Below are positions 22,475-34,930 of a stretch of 64,000 nt of DNA, piece by piece. Source of the stretch: Athripsodes cinereus (taxonomy: Eukaryota > Arthropoda > Insecta > Trichoptera > Leptoceridae); assembly GCA_947579605.1 (NCBI GenBank), contig OX388317.1:23951384-24015383 (forward strand). The letters run 5' to 3'. Positions within the stretch are counted from its first letter, which is position 1. Each line of letters opens with the position of its first letter. Position numbers and translations under genes: made by a program. Under the pieces are notes generated by a model that had not been told where the DNA came from, made no database searches, and was given only the letters and a program-made list of their open reading frames with translations.

Positions 22475-23929
22475 GTCAGTGGACTTTTTAAATTTTACTT
22501 TACATTTTTTCACGAGTTTCTTTTTTTGTAGCGAGTAAGTTATTGAGCTCTCTCAATTCCACCAAATAAGATGTGAAATGTATTTTTAAAACTCACGTAA
22601 AACTATCACTAATTTTAATCATTTCCATTATACCTACTTGATACGATCTATTGTATTTTTTATGCGAAAGAACTTGAACAAATATTGGGAAAATATAAAA
22701 AAATGCAGTGTATCTCATATGGATAAACTATGTGTGATTATTTCCCTTATTTGCGTGTGCATTGTAAGAGCTCGAGTCTCATTTGTTACCATATTATTTT
22801 TTTGTGCATATTGTTGACTGAGTACCTATGTTTTATCTTCATTCAACATTTGACTTGACATCTCCCACTCATAACCATATGAAACGTACATTCTTACATT
22901 ACACAATATTAATTAACACATTCACATATTTACACATAGTCCGATCAATGACGGCTTTCAAAAATATCTGAAAAACTTTGAAAAATGTGATAAAAACCTA
23001 CGAATTGTAATTACAAAGATACTCTTTGTATAGAGTATATTGGACGTGTAACTAATGATGGTAATTCGTCAAGGTGACCGTGGATTTTTATAACACACTT
23101 TTCAATTGTTTTTGTCGACAAGTTTTCGTCAACATGTATACACTCACTGCCTCAGTGATTTAAATAAATTAGATAAAACGAATACACCCTAGAAAAGTGT
23201 AATGTTTTTGTTTATTAACATTAATCATTTGGTATTATTAATTTTTATTTCATATTATGCATTTCAATTGTATTATTTCTATTACTCGATGAATGATGTT
23301 TGATGAATGAATTGCTGTTGGCTTATTTAACTAATTATTGATTTATCTCGTCCTTGTTATCAATTTTAAGATATTTCCCCTGTAGATTAAGAATGTGGAA
23401 GGTAGGTTCTGTGTTTTTAAATATTATTTATACCTTTTCATGTAATGTTAACAGTAGGTAGATCGCGTTTCAACTAGTTTTTATTATCTTTATTATTAAA
23501 TATGTATAACATGCGTCGCGCTCTACAGCAGAATACTTGCTTGACGGTATAGACAACATTTTAATCTTAACATAAATTAAAAAAATAATCCTTTACTTGA
23601 GTTATCGTAGTACCTATGTTTTATTGCAAGGTGTGAAATATGTTGCGCTTCGTGACCGTCGGTAATTGACGACTGAAAATACTTGTCACGTGTAAGGTCA
23701 CTATTTCTTCTTAGGAACTTCTCCAGCAGTTTGATCCATAATGTAGCGCGTGGAGCATCGGTCGTGTGTTTTGAATCGATTGTTTAACTATGTATTTATT
23801 TTGTAATTATTTTTGTTGTGTTTATGTGCGATAGAGCTTTTGCATAATTGTCAGCATAAAACGCGCATATAGTCTGCGCATGAAACACGCGCCCGTCTAT
23901 TTTTGTCGGTGAAATATTCGTAGGAGATG
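22475..23929. other. Intronic AT-rich DNA
   Basis: No feature that I can support. Confidence 0.4.
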
Positions 23930-24204
23930 TGAGAGCTAGGCGGCAGTAGTAGCAGCGGGAGATTTCAGACAGAAATATCCAGTCAGTACGTCGGGACGAC
24001 TGCAGCTCGCCATCACACCTTGGTCCCGGCGAGTCAAACATGATATTTCACCTCTCCTACACAGTTCACTGATGGACTCGATTTACGTCGCAAAATGGCT
24101 TGATTCGTGTGTGTTTTTTACTCGACACGAACGATTTCGTTTCGTTTCAGTCTCCGAAACAACAGTTCTTTTTCTCGAGAACTAGTCTGTTTGTTTACGG
24201 CGAA
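23930..24204 (+). promoter_or_regulatory. Doa: Probable promoter and 5' UTR of Doa exon B
   Basis: GC-richer DNA directly upstream of the 674-codon exon. A TCAGT matching the arthropod initiator lies at 23983-23987 (AGTCAGTACG), about 220 bases before the ATG. I see no TATA box at the expected distance and no clear DPE. A short upstream ATG occurs at 24073. The start site is a proposal only. Confidence 0.4.
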
Positions 24205-26226
24205 ATGGCGACCGATTGTTCGTACGATAAAAACCCGCCTAATCACTTAGGAGACACGAAACCCCCAGTGCGACGCGAACCTCCGAAAAACCTTCTATTT
24301 ACGTGTCCCCCTCCCGAATTGATCACACTTGTGTTGATACCTCAGCTGGAAAAGTTCTCATTGGACACTCCCAAACCACGTGCATCGTCTGACCTTCAAC
24401 CGGTACCTGTTCACGACAATAACAATAACAAAGACGAGTTGAGTGATGATCAAAGTGTTGATTATAGTGCAGAAAGTGATTCGGTAAAATCTGTTGTTGA
24501 CATTCAATCAACTGTTGATCAAACATCTGAAGAAACAATATATTGTTCAAAAGTTACACTCCGACATGACGCCGAACCATTCGAACCGTCCGGATTGTCT
24601 TTACAAAACAATTATTCAATAGATCAATATAACAATTCAAATGAACATCAAAAAACTCCCCAAATGTATACGGCTGTGGCATCCGACGCACATTTTTTAA
24701 ATCAGTGTTCATTACAAGAAGAATATTCCGATGTTCAAGAAAATTTATCCATTAACGTACTTGACAAATCAATTGATCAAAACATTCAAACTTATTCATT
24801 AGAAAATAATTATTCAATAGATCAATATAACAATGCTTGTGAACAACAACAAACTCCTCAAATGTTTACTCCTTTGCCATCTGATGGTATGTTTTTAAAT
24901 CAAAATACGTTACGAGGAGAGTATTCCGATGTTCAAGAACATTTATCTAATTTTGAAAACGTACTTGAAAAACCGATCGATCAGAACATTCAAACTTATT
25001 TCAGTTGTGTTGCCAATGTATCTTGTAGAGACGTTACCGATGTGCCACATAGTGAATATTCAGTGCCGGATTATCTTCAAAATGACTCTGCAATTTCACA
25101 ATCTCATAATGGAGAATCGCCGATTCCAGTTGTTTTAAACAATCCATTTTACGATTGTCCATCAGTGAACCAATCCGATATACAACCAGAGAAAATAATG
25201 TTTCCTCGTGATTATTTACCAGTAGATAACATGTATATAATGTCCACATCTAATAATGTACCGAATGATAGTAATCAAATTAATTCCCAGGTGGATTCAA
25301 ATTCTTTACAATATTATTATAGTAGTGCCACATTAGTTGAGACGGACCCTTGGACTGCACATGCTAATTCTGCTGCAGTCTCTAATGTCCCTGTAGAATA
25401 CAATGTACCAGATATTCCATATGTTCCACTGGAACATGCTGGTGATGGATATTATACGAACAATTTTGTACTCGTGGACGACACTAATGGGCATTTGTAT
25501 TCGGATTATGCATCGAATGTTGAAGATATCCCTTATATTAATGTAGAAAATAAAAATTCACCGTTTAGTTTGGATTACTATGACGCAGTACCAGAAACAG
25601 CACTTTCAGACAGTTTATCTCCGTATCTCGAAAAAGAGAAGTCTGCAGACAGCATTGCAGATGACGCAGATTTTGTAACTCCGGATTCTTGTGACGCTTC
25701 TTCTAGTTCCTCTTGTTCCTCTCCGACGAAGGAGATACAAGATTTGATAGATCTTACAAAAGGAGATGCTAGCGCAGAATCTTCACCGTCTAGAAGAGAG
25801 GCGAGTGTAGATGAAGCACCTTCGAGTTATTCAATTGATTGTGATCAGTCATCTTTACATGTTCCCACGTTTAGTATAAATGAAGATATGGGTAGAGGTT
25901 CTTTAGAACCAATAAAACCGTCAGAATTTATTCTACCACCGCACTTGCGGGAAGAGTATGGTATTCCTGATGGCGTAGAAATAGCCCAAGAAGCACAAGA
26001 GGGTCCTTGTACAGGTGTACCTCAAAAAAGTTGGACGTGGATGCCATGTCCGCGAGCACCTGCTGAACTAAGTCCTGAAGTTAGTCATAAGATACGGGTA
26101 TTAGATCCTGAAGGAAATACGGTAGAAGAATGTACACCAGTTAGTATACCTCCTGCACCTGTTTCTGGTCATGATTCCGGTTCCGAATCGAAAGAGGATT
26201 CAACACAAGATGAGGACGATGACGAG
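24205..26226 (+). CDS. Doa: Doa kinase, alternative first coding exon B (long acidic N-terminus)
   Basis: A 674-codon exon. The ATG at 24205 (GCGAAATGG, peptide MATDCSYDKNPPNHLGD) has a good translation-start context; the frame is open further 5' but lacks an ATG. The peptide is low-complexity and acidic, rich in S, D, N, Q and Y, and probably disordered. It has a basic, proline-rich start (KPPVRREPPKNLLFTCPPPE), two tandem copies of a 66-residue unit (residues about 135-268), a Ser-rich patch (CDASSSSSCSSPTKE), a conserved-looking block EFILPPHLREEYGIPDG, and an acidic end (STQDEDDDE). The exon stops at GAG|GTATGA in phase 0, matching the kinase exon at 55557; predicted product about 1026 residues. 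Reading through the donor gives Val and a stop. An AATAAA at 26264 could permit intronic polyadenylation. Assignment to Doa is by orientation, phase and the known multi-promoter structure of the fly gene, not by homology I can prove. Confidence 0.75.
24607..25008 (+). repeat. Tandem 66-residue protein repeat inside exon B
   Basis: Two adjacent copies, starting at 24607 and 24805 (198 bases apart), both open NNYSIDQYNN and pass through TPQM, FLNQ, EYSDVQE and IDQNIQTY. The second copy has a two-residue insertion (NFE-like) before VL. The reading frame is preserved, and the copies differ at many synonymous and replacement sites, so the duplication is old and has been kept as coding. Confidence 0.9.
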
Positions 26227-28980
26227 GTATGATTATATCTTTCTGATCCCAAATTACATTTGAAATAAATATTTATAAACAGTTTTAAATTAATGATTTT
26301 GTTTTTGTTGTGAATGTGAGTTGCGTGATAGAAACTGGAACTATTATTATTTATTCAATTTACGGATATATCATTCAAACTATCATTACTATATACCATT
26401 TTCTTTTCACTGGTTGAGTGTCAAACATTCCTTGAGTCGGTTCTGTAATAGTTCAACTACAGCCAAGACAGGTCGATATTGTGATGTATGATGAACGTGT
26501 TCGAGATTCGCTATGATGATTATTCGAGTAGGAGTTGGAGAGCTTCCACATATTTCGAAATATTGCGCATTCGACCATTATTTTGCTGTATGGTCTTCTC
26601 TCTTCTCGTACGAGTGCTATTCACAGGTTTGCCCTTCTATACGACAAAAACTACTATCAACAATTATTATAATATAAATTTTGGCACTGTCGTATTTCAT
26701 TCCGATATGAAACAGATGTGTTGTCGTGTTAATAGCGCTGTTCTCAATTGCCAATAATAAAATAATTCACTATTGTCCTTGATACGTACAGATTAATACT
26801 GACTGAGCTATGAATTATTCAATTTTTTCCAGAGAACGATAGTAGTCAATGTTTTCTAACGTAAATAATATCATGCATACTAATAATAACTAAACATTAC
26901 GATATGTTTTCAGTCACTTTTGAAAAGATATTTACAATATCGTAAAAGAGTTAAAATAAATTGTATTTACTTAATTTTTTTTAAATTGAACCAATGGTTT
27001 CATTTTGTTGGTATATGTTTTATGTTCAAACAGATTTTGCAAGGTGTTTAATTGCATATTTTGCGACGTAAAAACTGTTATTGCAAAAGGCATGGTTCTT
27101 TGATTGTCAATATGATTTTGTCTTTGTCAGGCAAAATATACAAGCAGTAACATGACTTATTTGAGTTTTTTCTGTGTTTTAATCTATGTTTGAAGTTTCA
27201 TAATTGTTTGGAAATATAAAAATCGAGTAAAGATTCATTGCATCTGTTCCATTTTCAGTACGTGATTTAATATCGATAGTTTTCCTCATAATGCACTCTG
27301 TATTCTATACACGATTACTGGTCTGTTTCCGAAGCATTACGATCAAAATTACGACTTTGGCTATCTGTTTGTTATTAGTTAATGACACCAGAGAATTTCT
27401 GTTACACTCTCGGAATGTTTTTAAACTATAAAATTACCTATATAGGTACTATAAGCATATTTTCCTCTTCAAGACTAATGATTTGCAATGATTGTATTAA
27501 TAGTTTTTGCGGTAGAGTAATTCAATGTTGGAAATTATGCAATTTTTTTCTGGATTGCTTTAAGTCTAATTTTAAAAATAAATAAGGTATATATTGTGCA
27601 CATATTTTCAAATTAAAAAGAAATAACCAAAAACAGGACTTAATAATATTTAATCCCTTTTACGTTGCTCTATACAAATTTGTCTGTATACCTATTTGCA
27701 TACTTATTATCGCCATAATGCAATTTTGACCACTCAGTCACATCCTTGATCTACTTCTGAAATGTTTCAATATTGCGAATGCAAAAATATGTGAAGTCAT
27801 CAACACAAACTTGATGACTTCACAATACTGAACAACTCTTGTGTGTACCTAAATCTAACAATCATCTTTTCTTTGATATGCTCTGTAATTATCAAATAGC
27901 AAGCTATAAGTCAAGTCAAATATGTGTACTTGTACAATATATTTGTAGACGTTACATTTACTATAAATGTTAATGTTTCAGCTTTCACCCGAACGAATTT
28001 CAAGTCGTAATGTTTCATCTTCGAGTTGTAATATGTACACAAACATTCACGGTTGTACTTATTGTAGAATATTCCTCTGTTTAAAGTAATAAATTATTAT
28101 TGTTTGATACGTTAACATTACAAGCGGCATGTGTTGTTGATACATTGTATTGTCGGTACGCACATCTCGACTCGCTAAGTCAATAAGTTAATAAGTACAT
28201 AATATTATATACACGAATCTGCTTAGAATGAAATTTGAAGAATTTTACATTAAAGCTTAGTCATAGCTTTTCACGGAAATAATGTAAACATTCTCTAATG
28301 TATGTTTGTGTATATATTTATTATTTCGGATACTGATAGTGGTAGGCGTGATTTGGCATGTGAATAATTACCGTTTTCACCAATTCACATTGTTCTGTTC
28401 CAATTTCCAATTAGCGTTTTAGAATTTGTTTTCACGTTCTAACAAAAAAAAAATTGTTTCACATTCCGAGTATTTTAAAATTTGAATTAACGGTATCTAT
28501 TCTCAAATATTTATATTTATTTCAAATCTCATGTCATTGAAATGTGTTTAAAAAAAGAATGAGTCTGTCCAGATTTTTTTTTAATATCAAGTTCCGTTCT
28601 TCTGGCGTTCTTACAATTCCTTGCTGTAGGAGATAATTATAACAATTTTTAAATCTATAAATGTTTATTCATAAATTGTGACATTAATTGTTAAGACATT
28701 TTTGTGCTAGCGCAGGGGTTGAATATCAGTGGTAATGTTAATAATATACAAATTCGATTATGTACGTTATTTCAGTGATCTATACTATAGTAATAAACAG
28801 CAAGATGTTTTAACTTATCACTTTTTTCTAAGCTGTTCACTTCCACTTATAAAAAAAATTGTCGCTAACGTTTGTTGTATGAATTGTTGTCATCATTCCT
28901 TTATATATGTGTGGATCTGTACCTAAGAATAATGTTTATATATACATTATTTTACATTGGATGTTTTGTTGTTCATTGAA
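26227..28980. other. Intronic AT-rich DNA
   Basis: No coding or repeat feature that I can support, apart from the AATAAA at 26264-26269 discussed with exon B. Confidence 0.4.
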
Positions 28981-28984
28981 TTTA

Positions 28985-29135
28985 TATACCTCGCTTCGGT
29001 CTCGGCGTCTTGACCGTGCCAACAACATCGCGAATGACGTTGGCATCGCACCGCCCCTTCTTCATCTTCACGTGATGCCGCAGCGTCGGTCGTCGTCCGT
29101 AGGCGAGAGAGCTTTGACGCGGAGTCGTTAGATGG
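28985..29135. other. Isolated GC-rich block of unknown nature
   Basis: About 150 bases of CpG-rich sequence (CTCGGCGTCTTGACCGTGCC, CGCAGCGTCGGTCGTCGTCC) in AT-rich intron. On the minus strand two frames are open; one gives a basic peptide (LAYGRRPTLRHH, VKTPRPKRG) that runs into GAG|GTATAT, a possible minus-strand donor at about 28989. It could be an exon of an antisense gene, a GC-rich repeat or a regulatory patch. I do not recognise a protein. Confidence 0.25.
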
Positions 29136-29307
29136 CGGTAGGTGTAGTTCTAAACACTTACATCCCATCATTATCTGCACACACAAACATTTGAAGATAC
29201 ATAATGTTGTTTTTATTGTCTTAGCGATATTATCATACAATATTCATTTGTTCTTTTGCTTCACGTTAAAGCGATTTAAGAACACTTTAATTTAGTCGAT
29301 GTTAATT

Positions 29308-29562
29308 ATATTTTGGGTGGAGCACCCGGTAAAGAATTGGTCTCCCACTCTTCTGCGTAAGTTTTCGAGTGTCCTGTAAAAGGCAGGTGTTCGAAAAAAT
29401 TAAGACATTTTACATCTTAAATTTAGCGATGAGGTTTGCCACCCATCCTGAATGTCTTGATTTTATATTGGCACGAAGAGGACAGTTTGCATGTTTCTTA
29501 CATGCAGCTGGTCTGCTGGCTACCCCATTTGTGGGATATGCCGTGATGGTATAGTAGTAGTA
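29308..29562 (-). repeat. Full-length copy of the common interspersed family
   Basis: Nearly the reverse complement of 17863-18125. On the + strand it begins GGTGGAGCACCCGGTAAAGA, continues TCCCACTCTTCTGCGTAAGT, AAAAGGCAGGTGTTCG, GAGGTTTGCCACCCATCCTG, GGCACGAAGAGGACAG, CATGCAGCTGGTCTGCTGGC and ends GGGATATGCCGTGATGGTAT, followed by (AGT)n to about 29567. The trinucleotide run at this end suggests a retroposon-type 3' tail in this orientation. Confidence 0.85.
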
Positions 29563-29725
29563 GTAGTAATTATATTTTACCAATATTTACGATTCTCTCT
29601 TTCCGGGATCGTATTGACCGCAAACTGGAATTATCCCCGTAGAAAAATGATTTATTTTTAATAATATGAATTCTTGCGCCAGTTTTTCGCACTGATTCCT
29701 ATATATGGTGCTAAAAAAACCTAAG

Positions 29726-29901
29726 GGTGCTAACACAAAGAAAGCGGGTTACCTGCTTTCAGATGCCTGCGTCTACCGGCGCCGAGAATGTTTACATGCA
29801 TTTCAATGGACACGAACATAGTAAAAGCAGGAACGCCGATTGCGATATTTACTTGCCGGCACTTATCGGCGCTGGTAACCTGCTTTCTTTGTGTTTGCAC
29901 A
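29726..29901. mobile_element. 176-bp TIR element (MITE-like) with CTAAG target duplication
   Basis: Terminal inverted repeats of about 28 bp (GGTGCTAACACAAAGAAAGC at 29726; GCTTTCTTTGTGTTTGCACA ending at 29901) differ at only a few bases. CTAAG occurs just outside both ends (29721-29725 and 29902-29906), a 5-bp target-site duplication. The interior is GC-richer, with partial self-complementarity (ACCGGCGCCGA against TCGGCGCTGG). There is no coding capacity. The superfamily is not clear from the ends. Confidence 0.8.
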
Positions 29902-30474
29902 CTAAGTGTCATGAATTAATTCGTATATTTTTGTTATTGTATAAAGCAGCTAAGTGTTTCAAAGACGCACTTGGCTGCTTTTGTGATTTTTTCTTGAAAT
30001 ATCCCGTTTATCACGATATACAATCATAACTATTTTTGATAACATTTTCACAGTGATCTTTCTTTTCGATGTTTACTCGAAATACCTACTCTCTTGTACT
30101 TGTTTATCTATTTATTATATATGTGTGTATTGAATAAGTATCATTAGTATTAGTGTATATATTTATAGACTTTATTTGGATCTAAGTATATAAATTTGTG
30201 TACGTGTACATAAGTGTCGATGTAAAAATACATTCGCAACGCATAGTTGGTAGATTAAAATAATATCGATTCATCTAAAGAACAAGTATATTTATTAAGT
30301 ACTAGCCTCACATCATTTGTTATCCCCTTTTTGATATTAATCCTGTACAAAATCAAATGGAAATTATATATTTTTATTTATATAAGGAATATCATTTTTG
30401 ACTAACATGCATTGTCTGATGACATGGTATTATTAATAAACCACAATATTCTGCTCCGTAGAGAACAGGAATAG

Positions 30475-30652
30475 GTCTCCCTTTTCAGATTATTATCGAG
30501 TGTCCTGTAGTAGTCAGGTATTCGTAAAACGTCGCGAATTTTCATGAATTTATTACTTTTGTTGGAACGGGAGGGGTGACTTGCATGTTTATTATCAGCA
30601 GATTTTCCACTCGCTACTCCACTTATATGAGATCTCACGGTGGTACAGATAT
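30475..30652 (-). repeat. Diverged copy of the common interspersed family
   Basis: GAGTGTCCTGTAGTAGTCAG, GGTATTCGTAAAACG, GGGAGGGGTGACTTGCATG, TTATTATCAGCAG, CTCGCTACTCCACTTATATG, then CTCACGGTGGTAC, in the order of the minus-oriented copies. Confidence 0.65.
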
Positions 30653-30814
30653 GCCTATTTTCGTTTTCCTAGATCTTGCTGAAGAGATGAAACTTTGCAC
30701 AGAGTATGTTATTTTTTATAACGATACCCATAAAGAACATAAAATCACTTACGGTCTTTTCCATAACAAAAGACTCATTAAATTTTCGCGCAAAAAATTG
30801 TAGTAGTAACCATA

Positions 30815-30960
30815 CAATAATAATAATAATAAAAATCTTTATCGCACAAAAAAAACATTATTGAAATATAAATATTGTAGAACCAGACAAATAAATTTGT
30901 GCAATGAGCGAGTTTATCGCAGAAGCTCGATAATACAATGCCAATAGAATTTTGACAGAA
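30815..30960 (-). mobile_element. Probable LINE 3' tail
   Basis: (AATAAT)n at 30818-30832 followed by ATCTTTATCGCACAAA and ATGAGCGAGTTTATCGCAGA. The CGAGTTTATCGC phrase also occurs at 35040-35055 in a similar setting. Both look like 3' UTRs of minus-oriented LINEs. No protein remains. Confidence 0.4.
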
Positions 30961-31734
30961 CCTTTTTTCCGAGAAAATTTAAAGATATTTTTATTTTTTA
31001 TGGACCCGTTCGTTGATAGGTACGAACGAATGGACTTAAAATATGTGTATATTTCTCAATTATCAATTATAGTTAGTAGACAGAAATACACGGCAATAGT
31101 GAAACATTTTTCTATGATTCGCATAGTAGGTACACAATATTATGTGTGTAGACAATGTATTATTGAAACGGATTGGTATAAATACTTAGTAGATTCGCAG
31201 ACGAAGAACATTAGCCAAATATTTATGTGAGTCGAAACATTCAGCGGTGGTAGAACATGTTTAAATTATGTTTTATCTATTTTTATTGAGAACATCTCAA
31301 ATATAATAATATTATCTTTTATGTGTATATACATTTGTAGGCATACCGCTTCCTCCGTCCGCGTTTAAAAAAATATCAAATCTTCTCTGTGTAGACTTTA
31401 TTTTCTCGGGGATAATATCTCTTTTTGAAATCAGACGTATTTTGATAAAAACGTGAACTATTATTTTTCAATAATAATTGGTTGGTGTTGCTTGCACTTC
31501 GATAAATTCTCAACGTTCATTTGTACTTTTTTTGTAAATTCCTTTTCAGATATAACTGACTCTTATAACACCTTCGATCTCAAGGCAAATGATGCATTTA
31601 TTATAAAACATCTTATTGTATACTATAAAAAGTACACGTGTTTCTTCGTAACGCCCGCATTCACGTGATATAATATGATCAATACAATATTCTCAATAAA
31701 ATAAAATTCAATGTGCATACATACATACCATCAC

Positions 31735-32041
31735 ACCGCTTCCCTCAGGCAGAAATGATCGAGCGCCACTTCCTTCTATCCTTGCATACATCTTTCGCTT
31801 CCGTCACTGTCATACAATTCCTCATGCATGCTCTCCTGTTCAATGTGCTCAACACGTGACCGTCCTGTAGGATTTGATTTAAATGATCTTGCCATTTGAT
31901 TCTCGGACGTCCACGTCTCCGAGCACCATTCCTCTCAGCCAAATATATCTTCTTGGTCATTCTGTCCTCATTCATTCTTTCCACGTGCCCAAACCATCGT
32001 AACTTATTTACATTCATCCTTGTAACCACACGAACTTTCAA
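31735..32041 (-). mobile_element. Non-LTR retrotransposon 3' fragment
   Basis: Minus-strand frame 31745-32041 reads NKLRWFGHVERMNEDRMTKK, then GARRRGRPRIKWQDHLNQIL, RRACMRNCMTVTEAKDVC and KDRRKWRSIISA. This is the well-known C-terminal tail of insect endonuclease-reverse transcriptases (GHVERM, RGRP-x-x-x-W, Cys-x3-Cys-MTV-x-EA-x-x-VC-x-DR-x-x-WRS). Upstream catalytic sequence is missing. Confidence 0.85.
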
Positions 32042-34930
32042 AATTCAATGTGCCCGTATTTTAATTTGTCCTTTGTTAAGTGCTCAATTTATTTTAGCTC
32101 TTTGTTACAATAAAATGTACCTAAAACATTATATTCTCAATGTCCTATATTACATTTTTATCTTTTAGTCTTTGAGCTTTGAACAACTCTGATTCGTCGC
32201 GAACGAATGTATGGGCTGTAGAGATAAAATTGAATAGTCGTTCGAACGAGGCATTGTCAAGATTCAATGGTTCATTTATAAGAAACTCAATCTATATCGG
32301 TCAGATTTTAATAATATGATATTGTGTATAACTCTCGTTGCATCATTCGATATGAACAACGATTGGTGGTTTTATGAATTGACCCAATTATTTTCTCTGC
32401 ATAATATTATGTACCTACCTACATAGGTAGGTATGTATGAAGAATACGCCCAAGTTGAGTTGATATTGCAGCTGTGGGTTATGGGATTATGACTGTACCT
32501 GTAATGTATGCATCTACATTTTTATAAAGACTTGGTCAGTCAGTGTATGTATAGGTATATAGGCAGAGTATTACTGAAATCCAATGCGGATATTATGTAC
32601 CACCTATAGCTAATATTATTGTTTTCAGTCTTCCTGTTCGTCCAGAGACTGTTATTGTTATGAAATGAAGTTTGCAAAACTCTGTGTTTGTTTGAAGTCG
32701 GTTTGCATAACTGAAACTTTTCGTATTAATATTTGGAGTACATCCTCTCTGCTCTTTCGTATTATGCATTCTATAATATGTGTGTATGTATTATCGTGGT
32801 TTAGGTGCTGGCTGTTGTCCACAGTTTTCACTTTGAGGCGACTTAAATTATTCAATAGTGCGGCTTTGTTCCAATATATTCTCCTCTGTAGCCTTTTATT
32901 TATCAATTACTTACCTATCTATGAATTCAGCGCTTCCGATGGTGTTCGCCGTTTCGTTTCATTAAACTTTAATCTATTTCCTCGGTGCATCGTATTCGTT
33001 CATCCACTTTACTGTCGTCCGCCTTATTTTATTTTTTTAGCTTCCATGTTGCAGTCTTTCTGTACAGGGGAAATTGGTAGATTTTTTCTGAATATTTTAT
33101 TTTATTCTGTGTTATTCACTTCTCTTTCGATGTTCGATTTGTTAGATATTACTGGCTAAATACTTATATATTTTCTTTTGACTTTGAATTTATTCAACCC
33201 TTTTTCTTTATCACATTAAGTAACTCGAAAAACGTCATAATTTTTTCACATAAAAATTATTTAGCGTTCAGCTTAATTTTAAAATTTATTTTTGTCCAAG
33301 ATCGCATTGATAAACATCTGTAAGTACTAGTTGTCACTAGATTTTTGACAATAAACACTTTGTTAAAACGTAAATTGTTATTGTACATACCTACTGTATT
33401 TGCGGCGTTGGCCTTGTTAGAATAAATAGTTGTGTCAGACAAAACATTGTTATCTTGAAACGTTAATGAATAATTTTACAACATAATCTTACTAGCATCT
33501 TGTTTATACGTATCAGTTTAGTAAAACGCTGTATCATTCGGTCATAGTCATAATATATCCATACATTAACTTAATATTACAGATAAGGGTGGATCGTAAG
33601 ATTGAAGGATAATCTATGAACCTCAGGTTAAGTTGCAAAATAAAGACAAATCTTCCTTTTCCGTCTATCTATTGCAGCGAAAAGCTTCAAGGTTTGTGGG
33701 TCGATTCATTCACCAAACAAATACTTGTAATGGTTTCGTCCTTTCAAACGTATGACAACTCTTATGTATTCTGCTCGCAAAGATTAAGAAAACAGGTGCA
33801 TAGATACGAGTACGTATAAATTTTTTAAAGTCATCAAATCAAATTATCACGTCTAGATTGTTTTGTGTTTAGATTTATAATAAAAATTCTCCAAAGATAA
33901 ATGCATTCACTAATTAACATATCACAACTAGTGTAAGTGATTGAATATAATATATAGTATAACAGTTCGTACAATCGTAACTTTTATCACATTTATTACA
34001 TTTTAAATATGTATATTCGTTACATTCACTCATTGAGTGTGATAGCTGTCTCTACCGCCACTAGCTATTCACACACTGTCCATCCGTCTGTAATAATGTG
34101 TTTGTAATTACATCATATTGATAACAAAACTCGTCGTCTGACCCTCGAACTCTCTAAGAGACGAGATATATTCGACAATATAATTACATAATAATAATAC
34201 TCATGATTCACATATGGACAATACTTGTATTATTTAATATCCTCGTTTAGTAGTTATGTAGAACCACGTGCTCGCAGAGTGCATCGTACTTTTAATAATA
34301 ATACATTGACTGTCAAATTGTGTGATCCGGTTCTTTTGGAACTATCATCTCCCATATTTAATAATAAGTCTATTGTATTGCTATTACTTAATGCTTTCTT
34401 TTTCCTATGTACCGCCTAACGACATTGATACGAAGGTAAATAATAAAAATATTACTATTATTTTTGTTCACCATTAACGGTAGTTTTAATATATTGTGTG
34501 TATGATACGATATTCTGTATTGGTAAAGAAAATGTAACGGATCACTCATTTCTGCTGCATATTTTTGAAATTAAATGTTTATTGAAGCACTTTGGCATGT
34601 TATTTTTCATGTAATGATTCAATTATATTCCTTCCTAGATAAATTTGTCTTTTAATAAGATATTTATTAGAGTTCATTAAGTTGCTACCGTTGAACCTGA
34701 AATTTCCTTGAAAAATTTCAAGTTTTAAACTTGTGGTCAGATGGAAGAAATTACTGATTAATAATTATTTCATCGCTGAATATTATTTTAATATTGTTTT
34801 TTTATTTTAACTCTGTAGTATAATGATACGTGCAAAAATTATAAATGTTATGAAACATGTATCGATCCAATGATCCCTACTTCCGTGGTCGGTGTGTGAA
34901 TCTAATGTTGTAATAACATTTTTTTATGAT
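32042..34930. other. Intronic AT-rich DNA
   Basis: A 164-codon open frame at 32665-33159 is T-rich, gives a hydrophobic peptide with no recognisable domain, and has no flanking splice or promoter evidence; I do not call it. Nothing else recognised. Confidence 0.4.

Noticed and set aside
22186..22538. Two ATG-initiated frames over the RS exon
   Set aside because: They ignore the splice sites and give no recognisable peptide; the third frame gives the RS-rich sequence and matches both splice phases.
32665..33159. 164-codon + strand open frame
   Set aside because: Long only because the region is T-rich; it gives a Phe/Leu/Ile-rich peptide with no recognisable family, and the opposite strand is equally open over half of it.
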